From: Acidobacteriota bacterium
Lineage (GTDB): Bacteria; Acidobacteriota; Terriglobia; Acidiferrales; UBA7541
Direction: 5' to 3'
NCBI GenBank assembly: GCA_013289695.1
Contig: JABCZK010000001.1
Span: forward strand, 62,001 to 126,000
Length of the DNA: 64,000 nt
Positions 47,587 through 56,503 of the stretch are shown here, piece by piece. The number at the start of each line of letters is the position of its first letter. Position 1 is the stretch's first letter. Position numbers and translations under genes: made by a program. The notes under the pieces are model-generated. The model was not told where the DNA came from and made no database searches. It saw only the letters and a program-made list of their open reading frames with translations.

Positions 47587-48567
47587 TTATATGCTGAACC
47601 ACGGCGTCACCCAGACGTAATGGATTGTGAAAACCAGGCGCAGCAGAATTTTTGCCGGCAGCGAAAACATGAAAATCAGGAACGTGTACATGGTGACGAG
47701 TTGCACCAGGCTCATGCGCTGGTAAATCTTGCGGCTGAATTCGGTGCGCATACAGATCCAGTGGACCAGCAGCGCCGCGACGATGAAGAACGCGATCAGC
47801 GGGAAGATTCCGAAGATCACGCGCGCCCAGATGGCACCCTGATCTTTCGTTGTGTGGAAAATGGCGGAGGTCCACGAGCCGTCAATACCGAAAACCTGGT
47901 CGAGGTTGCGGTTCACCGCGTAGTCCACGCGCTCAGCGTCCCAAGTTCTGCCGGGCCAGAACCACATCCATCCCGGGCCGCGGATGAACGTGCCGATCAC
48001 GATCATCAGTACCCACAGCCCGACGAAACCGAACATGAACGTCCAAATGGAAAAGCGGCGCTGCTTGTAGGTGTAGTAGCCGTTGCCGAGCGGGTTTGCG
48101 TCAATGTAAGGGATGACCATGAGGCCGACGATTACGAGCGTGGGCATCACGACGCCCGCGATCCATGGATCGAAATAGACGAGCATTTCCTGCAGGCCCA
48201 GGAAATACCACGGGGCTTTTGCAGGATTCATGGTGACGTTCGGATTGGCCGGCTCTTCGAGAGGCGCGTTCAGCGTGAGCGACCAGACCATCAGCAGCAC
48301 GGTGACGATTATTGCCACCAAAAATTCCATGCGCATCAGGTAGGGCCAGGTGTGAACCTCGCGGTCCCATTTGGGATCCCATTCTTGCGTCTTGCGGTAT
48401 TTGGTTTTGGCGAGGTTGGCGTCGGATTCCAGGATGGCGATCAGTTTGTCGTTCTCGATGCCTTGTTTCAGGGCGTACCAGAGATAGAACGGAATCAGGA
48501 ACAACATGGCCACGATGGGCACGTTGTCCGGCGCCGAGGCGATTTCCCAGAGCTGATGCCAGTCCAT
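47587..48567 (-). CDS. cytochrome b C-terminal domain/subunit IV-like protein of a bc complex
   Basis: PNVTMNPAKAPWYFLGLQEMLVYFDPWIAGVVMP (Qo-site region); multiple TMs; next to cytochrome b N-domain and Rieske genes. Confidence 0.88.
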   Translation of the reverse strand: MDWHQLWEIASAPDNVPIVAMLFLIPFYLWYALKQGIENDKLIAILESDANLAKTKYRKTQEWDPKWDREVHTWPYLMRMEFLVAIIVTVLLMVWSLTLNAPLEEPANPNVTMNPAKAPWYFLGLQEMLVYFDPWIAGVVMPTLVIVGLMVIPYIDANPLGNGYYTYKQRRFSIWTFMFGFVGLWVLMIVIGTFIRGPGWMWFWPGRTWDAERVDYAVNRNLDQVFGIDGSWTSAIFHTTKDQGAIWARVIFGIFPLIAFFIVAALLVHWICMRTEFSRKIYQRMSLVQLVTMYTFLIFMFSLPAKILLRLVFTIHYVWVTPWFSI

Positions 48568-48769
48568 CTGCTAGGCTCCTACGTTCGATGCTCGATGCCA
48601 GGTTCGAATCAACAATAGACCAAAGCCTCCCCGGTGCCGAAAAGCGGACCGGCCGCTACAAAGTCAAAAGCGGGCGCAGCAAGCAGCGCCCCTACCAATT
48701 CAAAACCTAACCAAAAGCAACACCAACTGCAAAGAGTCGGTCCCGCTTTGCGGGACCGGCTCTACGGAA

Positions 48770-49723
48770 TTATTTATCGTGCTGACTGATGCCGCTGGGC
48801 CGCAGGACTACCGGCCGCGGGTTGCGTTCTTCTTTGATTTCGCTTTCGAGCATTACTGGAGCTGGGCCGGAAATGCCGCCGTCTTTGCGGACGCGCCAGA
48901 AATGGACGCCTAGGAAAATTGAGACGATCAATGGGATCGCGATGCAGTGCCAGATGTAGGCGCGCAGCAGCGCGTTCGCGTCGACGATCGAGCCGCCTAG
49001 CAGCGCGAAGCGGACGTCGTTGTAAGGCGTCATGCCGAGCAGACCGCCCAGCGGGCCTTCGTGACCTAAGAATGGCGTGGCGCGGGCCATATTCGTGCCG
49101 ACCGTGACGGCCCAGAATCCCAACTGATCATCCGGAAGCAAATATCCTGTGAAGCTGAGGAGCATGGTCAAGACCATCAGGAGCACGCCGACGCACCAAT
49201 TGAATTCGCGCGGGCGCTTATAGGAGCCGGTCATGAACACACGGAACATGTGCAGCCAGACGGCGATGATCATCAGGTGCGCGGCCCAGCGGTGCATGTT
49301 GCGCAGGAGTTTGCCGAAAGGTACGTCGTTTTCTAGATAGAGAATGTCGCGGAACGCCTGCACTTTCGTCGGATGGTAATAAAACATCAGCAGGACGCCC
49401 GTGAAAGTGAGGACGATGAAGAGATAGAAAGTAATGCCGCCCATCCCCCAGGTGAAATTGTATTTGGTGGCGTCGCGATTGACTTTGGCGGGATGCAGGT
49501 GGAAGAAAACGTTGGAGAGGACACTGAGGGCGCGGTTGCGCGGCTCGTCGTCGTGCTTGACGCGAAACATGGAGCGATAGAGCTGGGTCTTCTCCGGCTC
49601 TTTCAGCCCGTCGACCTGCTGCTTGGTCTTTTCTTTCAGCGTTTCGCGCAGCGCGGCAGCGTCGGCCTGCACTTTTTCCAGGACGCTGGTTTTTTCTTTG
49701 CTGCCGCCGTTTTCTTCAGGCAT
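48770..49723 (-). CDS. cytochrome b N-terminal (b6-type) subunit
   Basis: LLRNMHRWAAHLMIIAVWLHMFRVF, LSFTGYLLPDDQLGFWAVTVG, IWHCIAIPLIVSIFLGVHFWRVRKDGGIS. Confidence 0.92.
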   Translation of the reverse strand: MPEENGGSKEKTSVLEKVQADAAALRETLKEKTKQQVDGLKEPEKTQLYRSMFRVKHDDEPRNRALSVLSNVFFHLHPAKVNRDATKYNFTWGMGGITFYLFIVLTFTGVLLMFYYHPTKVQAFRDILYLENDVPFGKLLRNMHRWAAHLMIIAVWLHMFRVFMTGSYKRPREFNWCVGVLLMVLTMLLSFTGYLLPDDQLGFWAVTVGTNMARATPFLGHEGPLGGLLGMTPYNDVRFALLGGSIVDANALLRAYIWHCIAIPLIVSIFLGVHFWRVRKDGGISGPAPVMLESEIKEERNPRPVVLRPSGISQHDK

Positions 49724-49954
49724 TCGGTGTGACCCCTTCGGAACCGAAATCTACGTGGCCTGTGCCGCTCGAAGCTCTCTCATAAATACGCTACGTTGCC
49801 ACGATCAAAAGGCTTGCCTTCAGGGGCTAAAGCCCCCTGCTTCCCTGAACCTGACGGCGGGGCTGAAGCCCCGCCCTTCCGAGTCGGCATCCGAGAGACT
49901 GCTTCTTCTTGCTGCTCTGTCAGCGTCAGACAATTTCCTACAGCGCGCGCGGTG

Positions 49955-50539
49955 TTACACGTTCAAAAAAGCTCCTGGGTCGTTGAAATGGTTTACGCCA
50001 GCGCGCGGGTCGTCCACGTAGAGCCGGCTGGTATCCACGGAAATTTTTCCCGTGGGGTCGAGCATTACGTTGGCGCGGTCCATGGGACGCGGCGCGGGAC
50101 CTTCGAAATTCACACCTTCGCTGTCGTAGCCGCTGCCGTGGCAGGGACACTTGAATTTATTTTCCGCGGGTTTCCATTCGGGCGTACAGCCGAGGTGCGT
50201 GCAGCGAGCGTAGATGACGAACAGGCGATCGGGTTCGCGCACGACCCAAACGCGGTTGGTCATCAGATAGCGCTGGTCAATACCCAAGCTGAAATCTGCG
50301 GGGAAGCCGATATTGAAGACGGTGTTGGGTTCGTACAACGCGCGCGGGAAGAAAAAACGGAGGAACATCAGGAAGTTGACGCCGAGATACCCCCAAATGA
50401 GCGCCCAGACAATTCTACGGCGGCCAGTGTTGATGGCTTTTGCCGCGGCTTGCCCTTCCGGCGACTGGGATGCGACCGCTCCCGACGCGACAGGCGACGG
50501 TGCGGCTTGACCCGACTTCCCTTCCGGAATTTCTGCCAT
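49955..50539 (-). CDS. Rieske [2Fe-2S] protein
   Basis: CTHLGC...[15 protein letters not shown]; one N-terminal TM. Confidence 0.94.
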   Translation of the reverse strand: MAEIPEGKSGQAAPSPVASGAVASQSPEGQAAAKAINTGRRRIVWALIWGYLGVNFLMFLRFFFPRALYEPNTVFNIGFPADFSLGIDQRYLMTNRVWVVREPDRLFVIYARCTHLGCTPEWKPAENKFKCPCHGSGYDSEGVNFEGPAPRPMDRANVMLDPTGKISVDTSRLYVDDPRAGVNHFNDPGAFLNV

Positions 50540-50716
50540 AGGCCCGTTAACTACTGTCACTGCCACGAAAATCTATGAGTCGAAAACTCCGCTATCAAGC
50601 GTTGCTAATCAACAAAGGGTTATATGATTTGCGAGTGGCTGTGTCAAGACTTTCTCGCCGAGGATTTTCTCTAGGTATTTTCTGCATGCAGAGCTCCATC
50701 GCCGTGGCACCCGGCG

Positions 50717-51709
50717 TCAGCTTGCGAGAGAGGCGACGCCGCTGCGCATGCCGACGGAGCGCAGCACCAGGTCGGCTAGCGCGCGAATGAGGAGCGGAGA
50801 ATCATTCAGCGCGGGCATCATGCGGAATTCGGTTACACCTAGTGATTCCGCTTCTGCGCGGGCTTCGATATTAATTTCGTGTAGGGTTTCGATGTGTTCG
50901 GTCAAGAACGCGATGGGAATTACGAGCATGCGCTTGATCCCGCTGTGCGCCAACTGTTCGATCGTTGTGGTGAGCGAAGGTTGCAGCCATTTCTGCGGGC
51001 CTACTCTGCTCTGATAGCAGAGCACGTGAGGATTGGGCCAAGCGCCTAGGTCGCGGACCATTTGCACGGTCGCTTCGATCTGTTTCGGATAGGGATCGCC
51101 CTTTTCTACCAGGGTGAGAGGCAAACCGTGAGCGCTGAATACCAGATGGATATCGTCGGGCTGATCCCGGTCCGCCAAGACGCCGTTGATTCGCTCGACG
51201 ATGGCCGCGATATAATCCGGATGATCGTAGAAATGATCTATGATTTTTACCGGTGTGGTTGGCTTGTACTGGCGATTCCATTCGTTGAGGCTGCTTCGGG
51301 TGGTCGCAAAAGAATAGTGCGGATAGAGCGGGAGCAGGACGAGTTCGTCGTAGGGCTCGCGGTTTAGTACGGCGACGGCCTCTGCGGTGTTGGGATGCCA
51401 GTAGCGCATGGCGACAATGGTGCGGGCGGAAATGTGCGGTCGCAGGGCGTCTTCTAGGGAGCGCGCTTGCTGCTCGGTGAGGCGGCGAATCGGCGAGCCG
51501 CCGCCGATTTCCATGTAGTGCTGGCCGACGACTTTCGAGCGCGTGGTGGAAATTAGCTTGGCGATGGCTTTGCGGGCGAGGAAGGCGCCGGGAAAATTGA
51601 TGATGTCCGGATCGCAGAACAGATTGTAGAGAAATGGTTCGACCGCAACCTGGCTATCAGGGCCGCCGAGTTGAAACAGCACCACCGCGATTTTCTTTGG
51701 GCCGGCCAT
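50717..51709 (-). CDS. hemH: ferrochelatase
   Basis: IAVVLFQLGGPDSQVAVEPFLYNLFCDPDII, IGGGSPI, LVFSAHGLP, RVGPQKWLQPS. Confidence 0.94.
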   Translation of the reverse strand: MAGPKKIAVVLFQLGGPDSQVAVEPFLYNLFCDPDIINFPGAFLARKAIAKLISTTRSKVVGQHYMEIGGGSPIRRLTEQQARSLEDALRPHISARTIVAMRYWHPNTAEAVAVLNREPYDELVLLPLYPHYSFATTRSSLNEWNRQYKPTTPVKIIDHFYDHPDYIAAIVERINGVLADRDQPDDIHLVFSAHGLPLTLVEKGDPYPKQIEATVQMVRDLGAWPNPHVLCYQSRVGPQKWLQPSLTTTIEQLAHSGIKRMLVIPIAFLTEHIETLHEINIEARAEAESLGVTEFRMMPALNDSPLLIRALADLVLRSVGMRSGVASLAS

Positions 51710-51731
51710 GTTGCACCTCTTGCCAATTCTT

Positions 51732-51872
51732 CTAGCGTTGTTGCAACTGCTGCTTGAGCCGCTCGATTTCTTCCCGCGTTTGGGTGATGCGGCGCGCGAT
51801 GCTGAGTTCGTAAGCGAAAAATACGGCCCAGACCACCATCCACGCCGTAAACAGGAATTCGAAATTCTTCAT
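51732..51872 (-). CDS. ccmD: CcmD-like small membrane protein (46 aa, below track cutoff)
   Basis: MKNFEFLFTAWMVVWAVFFAYELSIARRITQTREEIERLKQQLQQR: one TM followed by a charged helix, overlapping the end of ccmC by 4 bp. Confidence 0.8.
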   Translation of the reverse strand: MKNFEFLFTAWMVVWAVFFAYELSIARRITQTREEIERLKQQLQQR

Positions 51873-52600
51873 TGTCCACCCTTTTGCAGCGCGGGGGTTG
51901 CCGCGCCTTCTGACGCGTCCAGGCCCCGCGATTCGATTTCAAATTTTAGTTCGGCGCAATCGTGGCGCAGCAGCTCCAGCCGGTAGCGATCTATCAGCAC
52001 CAATATCATTACGCAAAAGACGGCCAAGAGGCAGAGCAGCAAAACTTTGCTCATGGTGGGGTCGAGGCCCGAACCTTGCCCGCCGGCGATCACAGGTTGA
52101 GGGTGTTGCGTGCGCCACAAACGATTCGCGAGGTAGACGAGGGGAATATCGAGAGACGCGAAAATCGCGAAAACGGCGGAGAGCGAGGCTTTCTTTTCGG
52201 GGTCTTCGACCAGGCCGCGAAGGAGCAGGTAGGCGATAAACAGCAGCCACAGGATAAATGTAGACGTCAGTTTCGCGTCCCAAGTCCACCAGATTCCCCA
52301 CACGGGACGCGCCCAGAGCGGGCCGGTGATCAGGCCAATCGTGCAGCATAGGACGCCGACTTCGACGCCAGAGACCCCCAGCGCATCCCATTTGCGTTTG
52401 CCGGTGACGAGATAGGCGACGCTGGCGTAGAAGGCGACGAAGAAGGCGCAGAACATGGCGTTCCAGCTGGCGACGTGGAAATAAAAAATCCGCTGGATGG
52501 CGTGCATGGTGGCTTCGTCGGGCGCGATGAATAGAGCGGCGTAGCCTGCGCAGAGAATCAGCAGGGCTACTAGCGCGGTGATTGTGAATCGAGCCTTCAT
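51869..52600 (-). CDS. ccmC: heme exporter/CcmC
   Basis: IFYFHVASWNAMFCAF, GLITGPLWARPVWGIWWTWDAKLTSTFILWLLFIAYLLLR (WWD domain). Confidence 0.94.
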   Translation of the reverse strand: MKARFTITALVALLILCAGYAALFIAPDEATMHAIQRIFYFHVASWNAMFCAFFVAFYASVAYLVTGKRKWDALGVSGVEVGVLCCTIGLITGPLWARPVWGIWWTWDAKLTSTFILWLLFIAYLLLRGLVEDPEKKASLSAVFAIFASLDIPLVYLANRLWRTQHPQPVIAGGQGSGLDPTMSKVLLLCLLAVFCVMILVLIDRYRLELLRHDCAELKFEIESRGLDASEGAATPALQKGGQ

Positions 52601-52670
52601 GGGTTACGGCCTTTTCCCTGTTCCTTGATGCCTGCGCAGGTTTTCACTTCGGCGCAGCATTCGCAACGGT

Positions 52671-53345
52671 TCATTCCGCCAAAAGATGATCGCACAAAAG
52701 CCAGGATGCGGTCAGAAACACAATATCAAATCCAGCGAGGAACGCGAACCAGGTGCGGTCGAGGGCCGGCGACTCGGCGAAGAGCGAGGCCGTCGATTCC
52801 ACCGCGGCGATCAGCAGCGGCGTGAGCAAAGGAAGCAGGAGCAACGGGAGCAGCAGTTCGCGCATGCGGGCGTGAGCCGAGACAGCGGAGAAGACTGTGC
52901 CGGTGACGGTGAGCCCCAGGGTTCCAAGCACGAGGACGAGAATCAGGCGCCAGACGATGCCTGCGAGCGAGAGGTTGTAGAGCACGGCAAAGACCGGGAC
53001 GAGGACGAGTTCGGCGAGCGACATGAAAATAAAATTGGCGAGAATTTTTCCCAGTAGGATTGCGAAACTGGAGATGGGAGCCATGCGCAGGGCGTCGAGA
53101 GTTTCGTTGTTTTGTTCGCGCGCGAAGGAGGGATTGAGCATCAGCGAGCCAGCGAACAGGATGGCGATCCATAGGAGGCCGGGGCCGTAGCGGCGGGATT
53201 CGGCAGCGGTGGGATCGAAGGCGAAGCTAAACAAAACCACGACGACGAGCGCAAAGATTACGGTGGCTGTGAGGAGTTCGCGCGTGCGGAATTCGAGGCG
53301 GAGTTCCTTGGCTAGGATGATTGCGGCGGCTTTGGCGGTGGTCAA
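52671..53345 (-). CDS. ccmB: heme exporter CcmB
   Basis: LAKELRLEFRTRELLTATVIFALVVVVLFSFAF...GLLWIAILFAGSLMLNPSFAREQNNETLDALRMAPISSFAILLGK. Likely TTG start around 53345 after the ccmA stop. Confidence 0.88.
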   Translation of the reverse strand: MTTAKAAAIILAKELRLEFRTRELLTATVIFALVVVVLFSFAFDPTAAESRRYGPGLLWIAILFAGSLMLNPSFAREQNNETLDALRMAPISSFAILLGKILANFIFMSLAELVLVPVFAVLYNLSLAGIVWRLILVLVLGTLGLTVTGTVFSAVSAHARMRELLLPLLLLPLLTPLLIAAVESTASLFAESPALDRTWFAFLAGFDIVFLTASWLLCDHLLAE

Positions 53346-53346
53346 G

Positions 53347-54105
53347 CTACTGCTCCGTCCGCAGCGCCGCGAGCAATGCGCGCGGATCGCCGGCGGAGCC
53401 GCTATCGTTGTCGACTCTTCCACCGGCTAGCGCCACCGCGCGCGTGGCGAGGTCCAGCGATTCGTTGCGCGCGTGCGTGCTCATCAGGACGGTGCAGCCA
53501 TCGGATTTCAAGCGCGCGAGGCGGGCGCTGAACCAGGCGAGGCCGTGACGGTCGAGGCCGGCGGCTGGCTCGTCGAGTAGAATCACGCTTGGTCGATGCA
53601 GCAATGCGCGGGCGATGGCGAGGCGCTGGCGCATGCCGCGGGAGAAGGTGCGCACGAGGCTTCCGACGCGGGTGGCGAGCCCACAGTCATCGAGCGCGGT
53701 TGCGACTGTGTCGGCAATTTTGTCTAGTGCGTAGAGGCGCGCGAAAAGTGTGAGGTTTTCGGCGGCGGTTAGTTCGTCGTAGAGCAGGGTGCTGTGCCCG
53801 ACCAATCCGATAGCGTGCTTGGGCCTGACAAAAAGTGCTTGCGCGCCTACGCGCTGACTGATAACCGCAGGACCATTCGTAAACAGCACGGCGCCCCGCG
53901 TGGGATTCATGAGCAGGGCGGCCATGCGCAGGAGCGTGGTCTTCCCCGCACCATTTGGTCCCAGAAGCGCGACAAATTCACCGGCGCGGATTTCGAGGGA
54001 GACTCCGCGCAGTGCGGCTAGCGAGCCGAAACGTTTTTCGACGTTGTGGAACGATACGCCGATGGACGCGGGCGTGGCAGGCGTTTGCGTCGCGAGCGCG
54101 GGCAA
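53347..54105 (-). CDS. ccmA: heme exporter ATP-binding protein CcmA
   Basis: Walker [43 protein letters not shown]; start approximate because the track ORF reads into the upstream gene. Confidence 0.85.
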   Translation of the reverse strand: MPALATQTPATPASIGVSFHNVEKRFGSLAALRGVSLEIRAGEFVALLGPNGAGKTTLLRMAALLMNPTRGAVLFTNGPAVISQRVGAQALFVRPKHAIGLVGHSTLLYDELTAAENLTLFARLYALDKIADTVATALDDCGLATRVGSLVRTFSRGMRQRLAIARALLHRPSVILLDEPAAGLDRHGLAWFSARLARLKSDGCTVLMSTHARNESLDLATRAVALAGGRVDNDSGSAGDPRALLAALRTEQ

Positions 54106-54115
54106 TGCGTTGCGC

Positions 54116-55573
54116 CTAGCCTCGCACCAGGTCGCGGAGAGCTTTTTCGACGCGGGCACGTTCGCGGGTGTAGTCCTCTTCGCTGATGGTGCCGGCCTGG
54201 CGGCGCAATTCGAGGCGGAAAATATTATTTTTGAGGTCGTCGAGGCTGCCTTGGACCTGGTTGTCAACATCGGCCATGGTTTCCACCGCGCCGCGCGAGG
54301 GATTTGGCGAGGACGGCGTGATTGCGGCCGCGGGCGCTGGCGCAGCCGCTGTTGCGTAGGTTGCGGCCGGTTGCGCCGAACGCGCTGCGGATTTTTTCGC
54401 GAGGCGCGGAGTCGGAACGTCGGCTTCGGTGACCCATGCGCCATCGGCAGTGCCAGCCGGTTGCGGACGCAGCCAGAGATACGCGAAACCCAGGATGAAG
54501 ATGGAAACGAATCCACCGGTGAGAATCCACTTGAGGCTGTCGAGACGCGCGGGGATCGTCGTGGCGCTGGCTGACGGCGCATCGGCCGAGCCCACGTCAG
54601 CGCGCGAATTCAGGGAGGGATTTTGCGAATCGTCTGCGCTCGCAGCGCCGGATGCTCCAGCGGGGCCACCGCCGCCTTGCGACGCGGACGGCATGGGTGC
54701 AGTGCCGGAGACGCTTATTTCGACGGGCGCGTTCGCGGCCACGCTGTCGCGCGTGTAGACGTTGAATCCCTGGTCCTGTCCTGCGGCGGTGATGCCGACG
54801 CCGGAAATTTGTACAGTCGGCGGAGCGGCGATGATGAGGTGCTCGCTGGAGTACGGCGACGTGTTTCGCAGCGTTACGTGATTGCCTGCGTACGGCACCT
54901 TGTAGGAGAGGCGTACGCCGCTTTCGCCGGGCCGGAACGGAAAGGCGATCGCCATTTTGTTTTTGCCTTTGTCAATCGTGCCTTGCACCACCGGCATGCC
55001 GGACGCGCCCCACGCGGAGGCTTGATTAAAATCGGCGCCGTCGGGAAGCGTGAAATCGAACGAGCCATCTGCGCGATAGAACGCCAGCGGGGGCTGCGTT
55101 TTATTCGCGATCATGTATTCTTCGCCGACCATCAGGTCCGCGCCGTTCGGCTGAAGGATCACGGCGTGATTGGCGACGTTGAATGATTTGGGATCGCTCG
55201 TGGGTTCGAAGACTTCGATGTCCGCGGACATTTTTCCTGGCGTGATGGGCTCGTGGTAATTCACCCCTTTGTATACGACGCGCACCAGCATAGGGCCGGT
55301 TCCGAGCTGAGGATTATCGAAGTGGAAGTGGCCCTGCGCGTCGGTCTTGGTGTTGGCGACGGGCTGCATGCCGCCTTGCAGTTGAATGAGGATCACGTCC
55401 GCGCCTGCGGCGACTTGGCCAGTGGTGCCGTTTTTTACGGTGCCGTTGAGAGTGCCCGCTGATGCGGTGGTCGCGGCGGCTGCAACGGCGAGGAACAGCA
55501 GCACGAGCGTTGTGGCGCTGCTGCGGCGGGCGATCTTTGGGCTGGCGTGAATGCGGGCGAAGCGGTGATTCAT
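54116..55573 (-). CDS. secreted protein with carboxypeptidase-regulatory-like domain and C-terminal TM plus SHOCT-like tail
   Basis: Signal peptide; [47 protein letters not shown]-terminal [27 protein letters not shown]. Confidence 0.75.
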   Translation of the reverse strand: MNHRFARIHASPKIARRSSATTLVLLFLAVAAAATTASAGTLNGTVKNGTTGQVAAGADVILIQLQGGMQPVANTKTDAQGHFHFDNPQLGTGPMLVRVVYKGVNYHEPITPGKMSADIEVFEPTSDPKSFNVANHAVILQPNGADLMVGEEYMIANKTQPPLAFYRADGSFDFTLPDGADFNQASAWGASGMPVVQGTIDKGKNKMAIAFPFRPGESGVRLSYKVPYAGNHVTLRNTSPYSSEHLIIAAPPTVQISGVGITAAGQDQGFNVYTRDSVAANAPVEISVSGTAPMPSASQGGGGPAGASGAASADDSQNPSLNSRADVGSADAPSASATTIPARLDSLKWILTGGFVSIFILGFAYLWLRPQPAGTADGAWVTEADVPTPRLAKKSAARSAQPAATYATAAAPAPAAAITPSSPNPSRGAVETMADVDNQVQGSLDDLKNNIFRLELRRQAGTISEEDYTRERARVEKALRDLVRG

Positions 55574-55917
55574 GATTGGCGCACCTTTTCCGCGGCGGTC
55601 AGCCGGGTGGAGGTCTGGCGCGTGGCGGGCGTGGGAGCACCGCCGGTTAGTTGGTCCATGTCTGATAGGACGCGCGCGGCTTCTACCTCCAGCGATTGCT
55701 TGATTTCTTCGTAATCCTGCTCTGAAAATTTTCCGGAGCGGAATTCGAAGCGCAGATCGCGCAGATTTTCGTAGATTGCGTCCCGGCGTTCCATCAGTTG
55801 GTCGAGTTTGGTGCGATGCGGCGCGTGGTCGGACGCGTCGGGCTTGACACCGAAAACGAAATATATCATCAGGGCGGCGAGCAGGGCGCAGGCTACGGCG
55901 ATGTCCACGCTACTCAT
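55570..55917 (-). CDS. CcmI-like small membrane protein
   Basis: TM AVACALLAALMIYFVFGV, then RDAIYENLRDLRFEFRSGKFSEQDYEEIKQSLEVEAARVLSDMD; sits between ccmH and ccmA. Confidence 0.6.
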   Translation of the reverse strand: MSSVDIAVACALLAALMIYFVFGVKPDASDHAPHRTKLDQLMERRDAIYENLRDLRFEFRSGKFSEQDYEEIKQSLEVEAARVLSDMDQLTGGAPTPATRQTSTRLTAAEKVRQS

Positions 55918-56503
55918 CGTGCTCACGTCCTGGTTCCCTGCCGGCTTCGCGTTGCGCACGGGCGAGGAACTCGGCGTTCACTTGCGGACCGCCGGCTGGG
56001 GCCAGAGTGGCTTTGTGGCGCCAGCGGCGGACTACTTCCCAGACGAGCACCAGCGCGATGAGCGGCACTGCGATGGGCATGATCCAAGCGAGCAGATCGA
56101 AACCTTTTTTCGGTGGCTCGACCAGGACTGTGGGGCCGTATTGTTCGACCATCGCTTGGAGGATCTGGTCGTCGGATTCACCGCGAGTCACGTGCGCGTC
56201 GAGGTCTTTCTGCATGCCGCGGGCGGTTTCACACGGGCCAGAGAACGTGCCGCCAGGGTGATTGCAGAGGCCGGCGGAATCTTCGCAGCCGCCGCACATG
56301 CAGAGGACACGTTTGCTGAGGGCTTTGGCGCGGGGAGTTTCTTGGGCGCTTGCGGGCGACATCGCGCTCAACGCTAGGATGGTGGCCAGAGCTACGGCTC
56401 GAACCGAGAACCTTACCACCGAGGACACAGGGAAACGGCATTGAGGACACAGAGACTTCTGTAGCTCGCGTTCATTGGTGCGCGAATCAGGGCTCTCAAT
56501 CAT
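55910..56503 (-). CDS. ccmH: CcmH/CycL-like protein with atypical CMCGGC motif
   Basis: Signal/TM, SKRVLCMCGGCEDSAGLCNHPGG, C-terminal TM LLAWIMPIAVPLIALVLVW. Confidence 0.8.
   Translation of the reverse strand: MIESPDSRTNERELQKSLCPQCRFPVSSVVRFSVRAVALATILALSAMSPASAQETPRAKALSKRVLCMCGGCEDSAGLCNHPGGTFSGPCETARGMQKDLDAHVTRGESDDQILQAMVEQYGPTVLVEPPKKGFDLLAWIMPIAVPLIALVLVWEVVRRWRHKATLAPAGGPQVNAEFLARAQREAGREPGREHDE

Noticed and set aside
47542-48618. 358-aa plus-strand ORF
   Set aside because: Antisense to the cytochrome b C-domain gene; no recognisable family.
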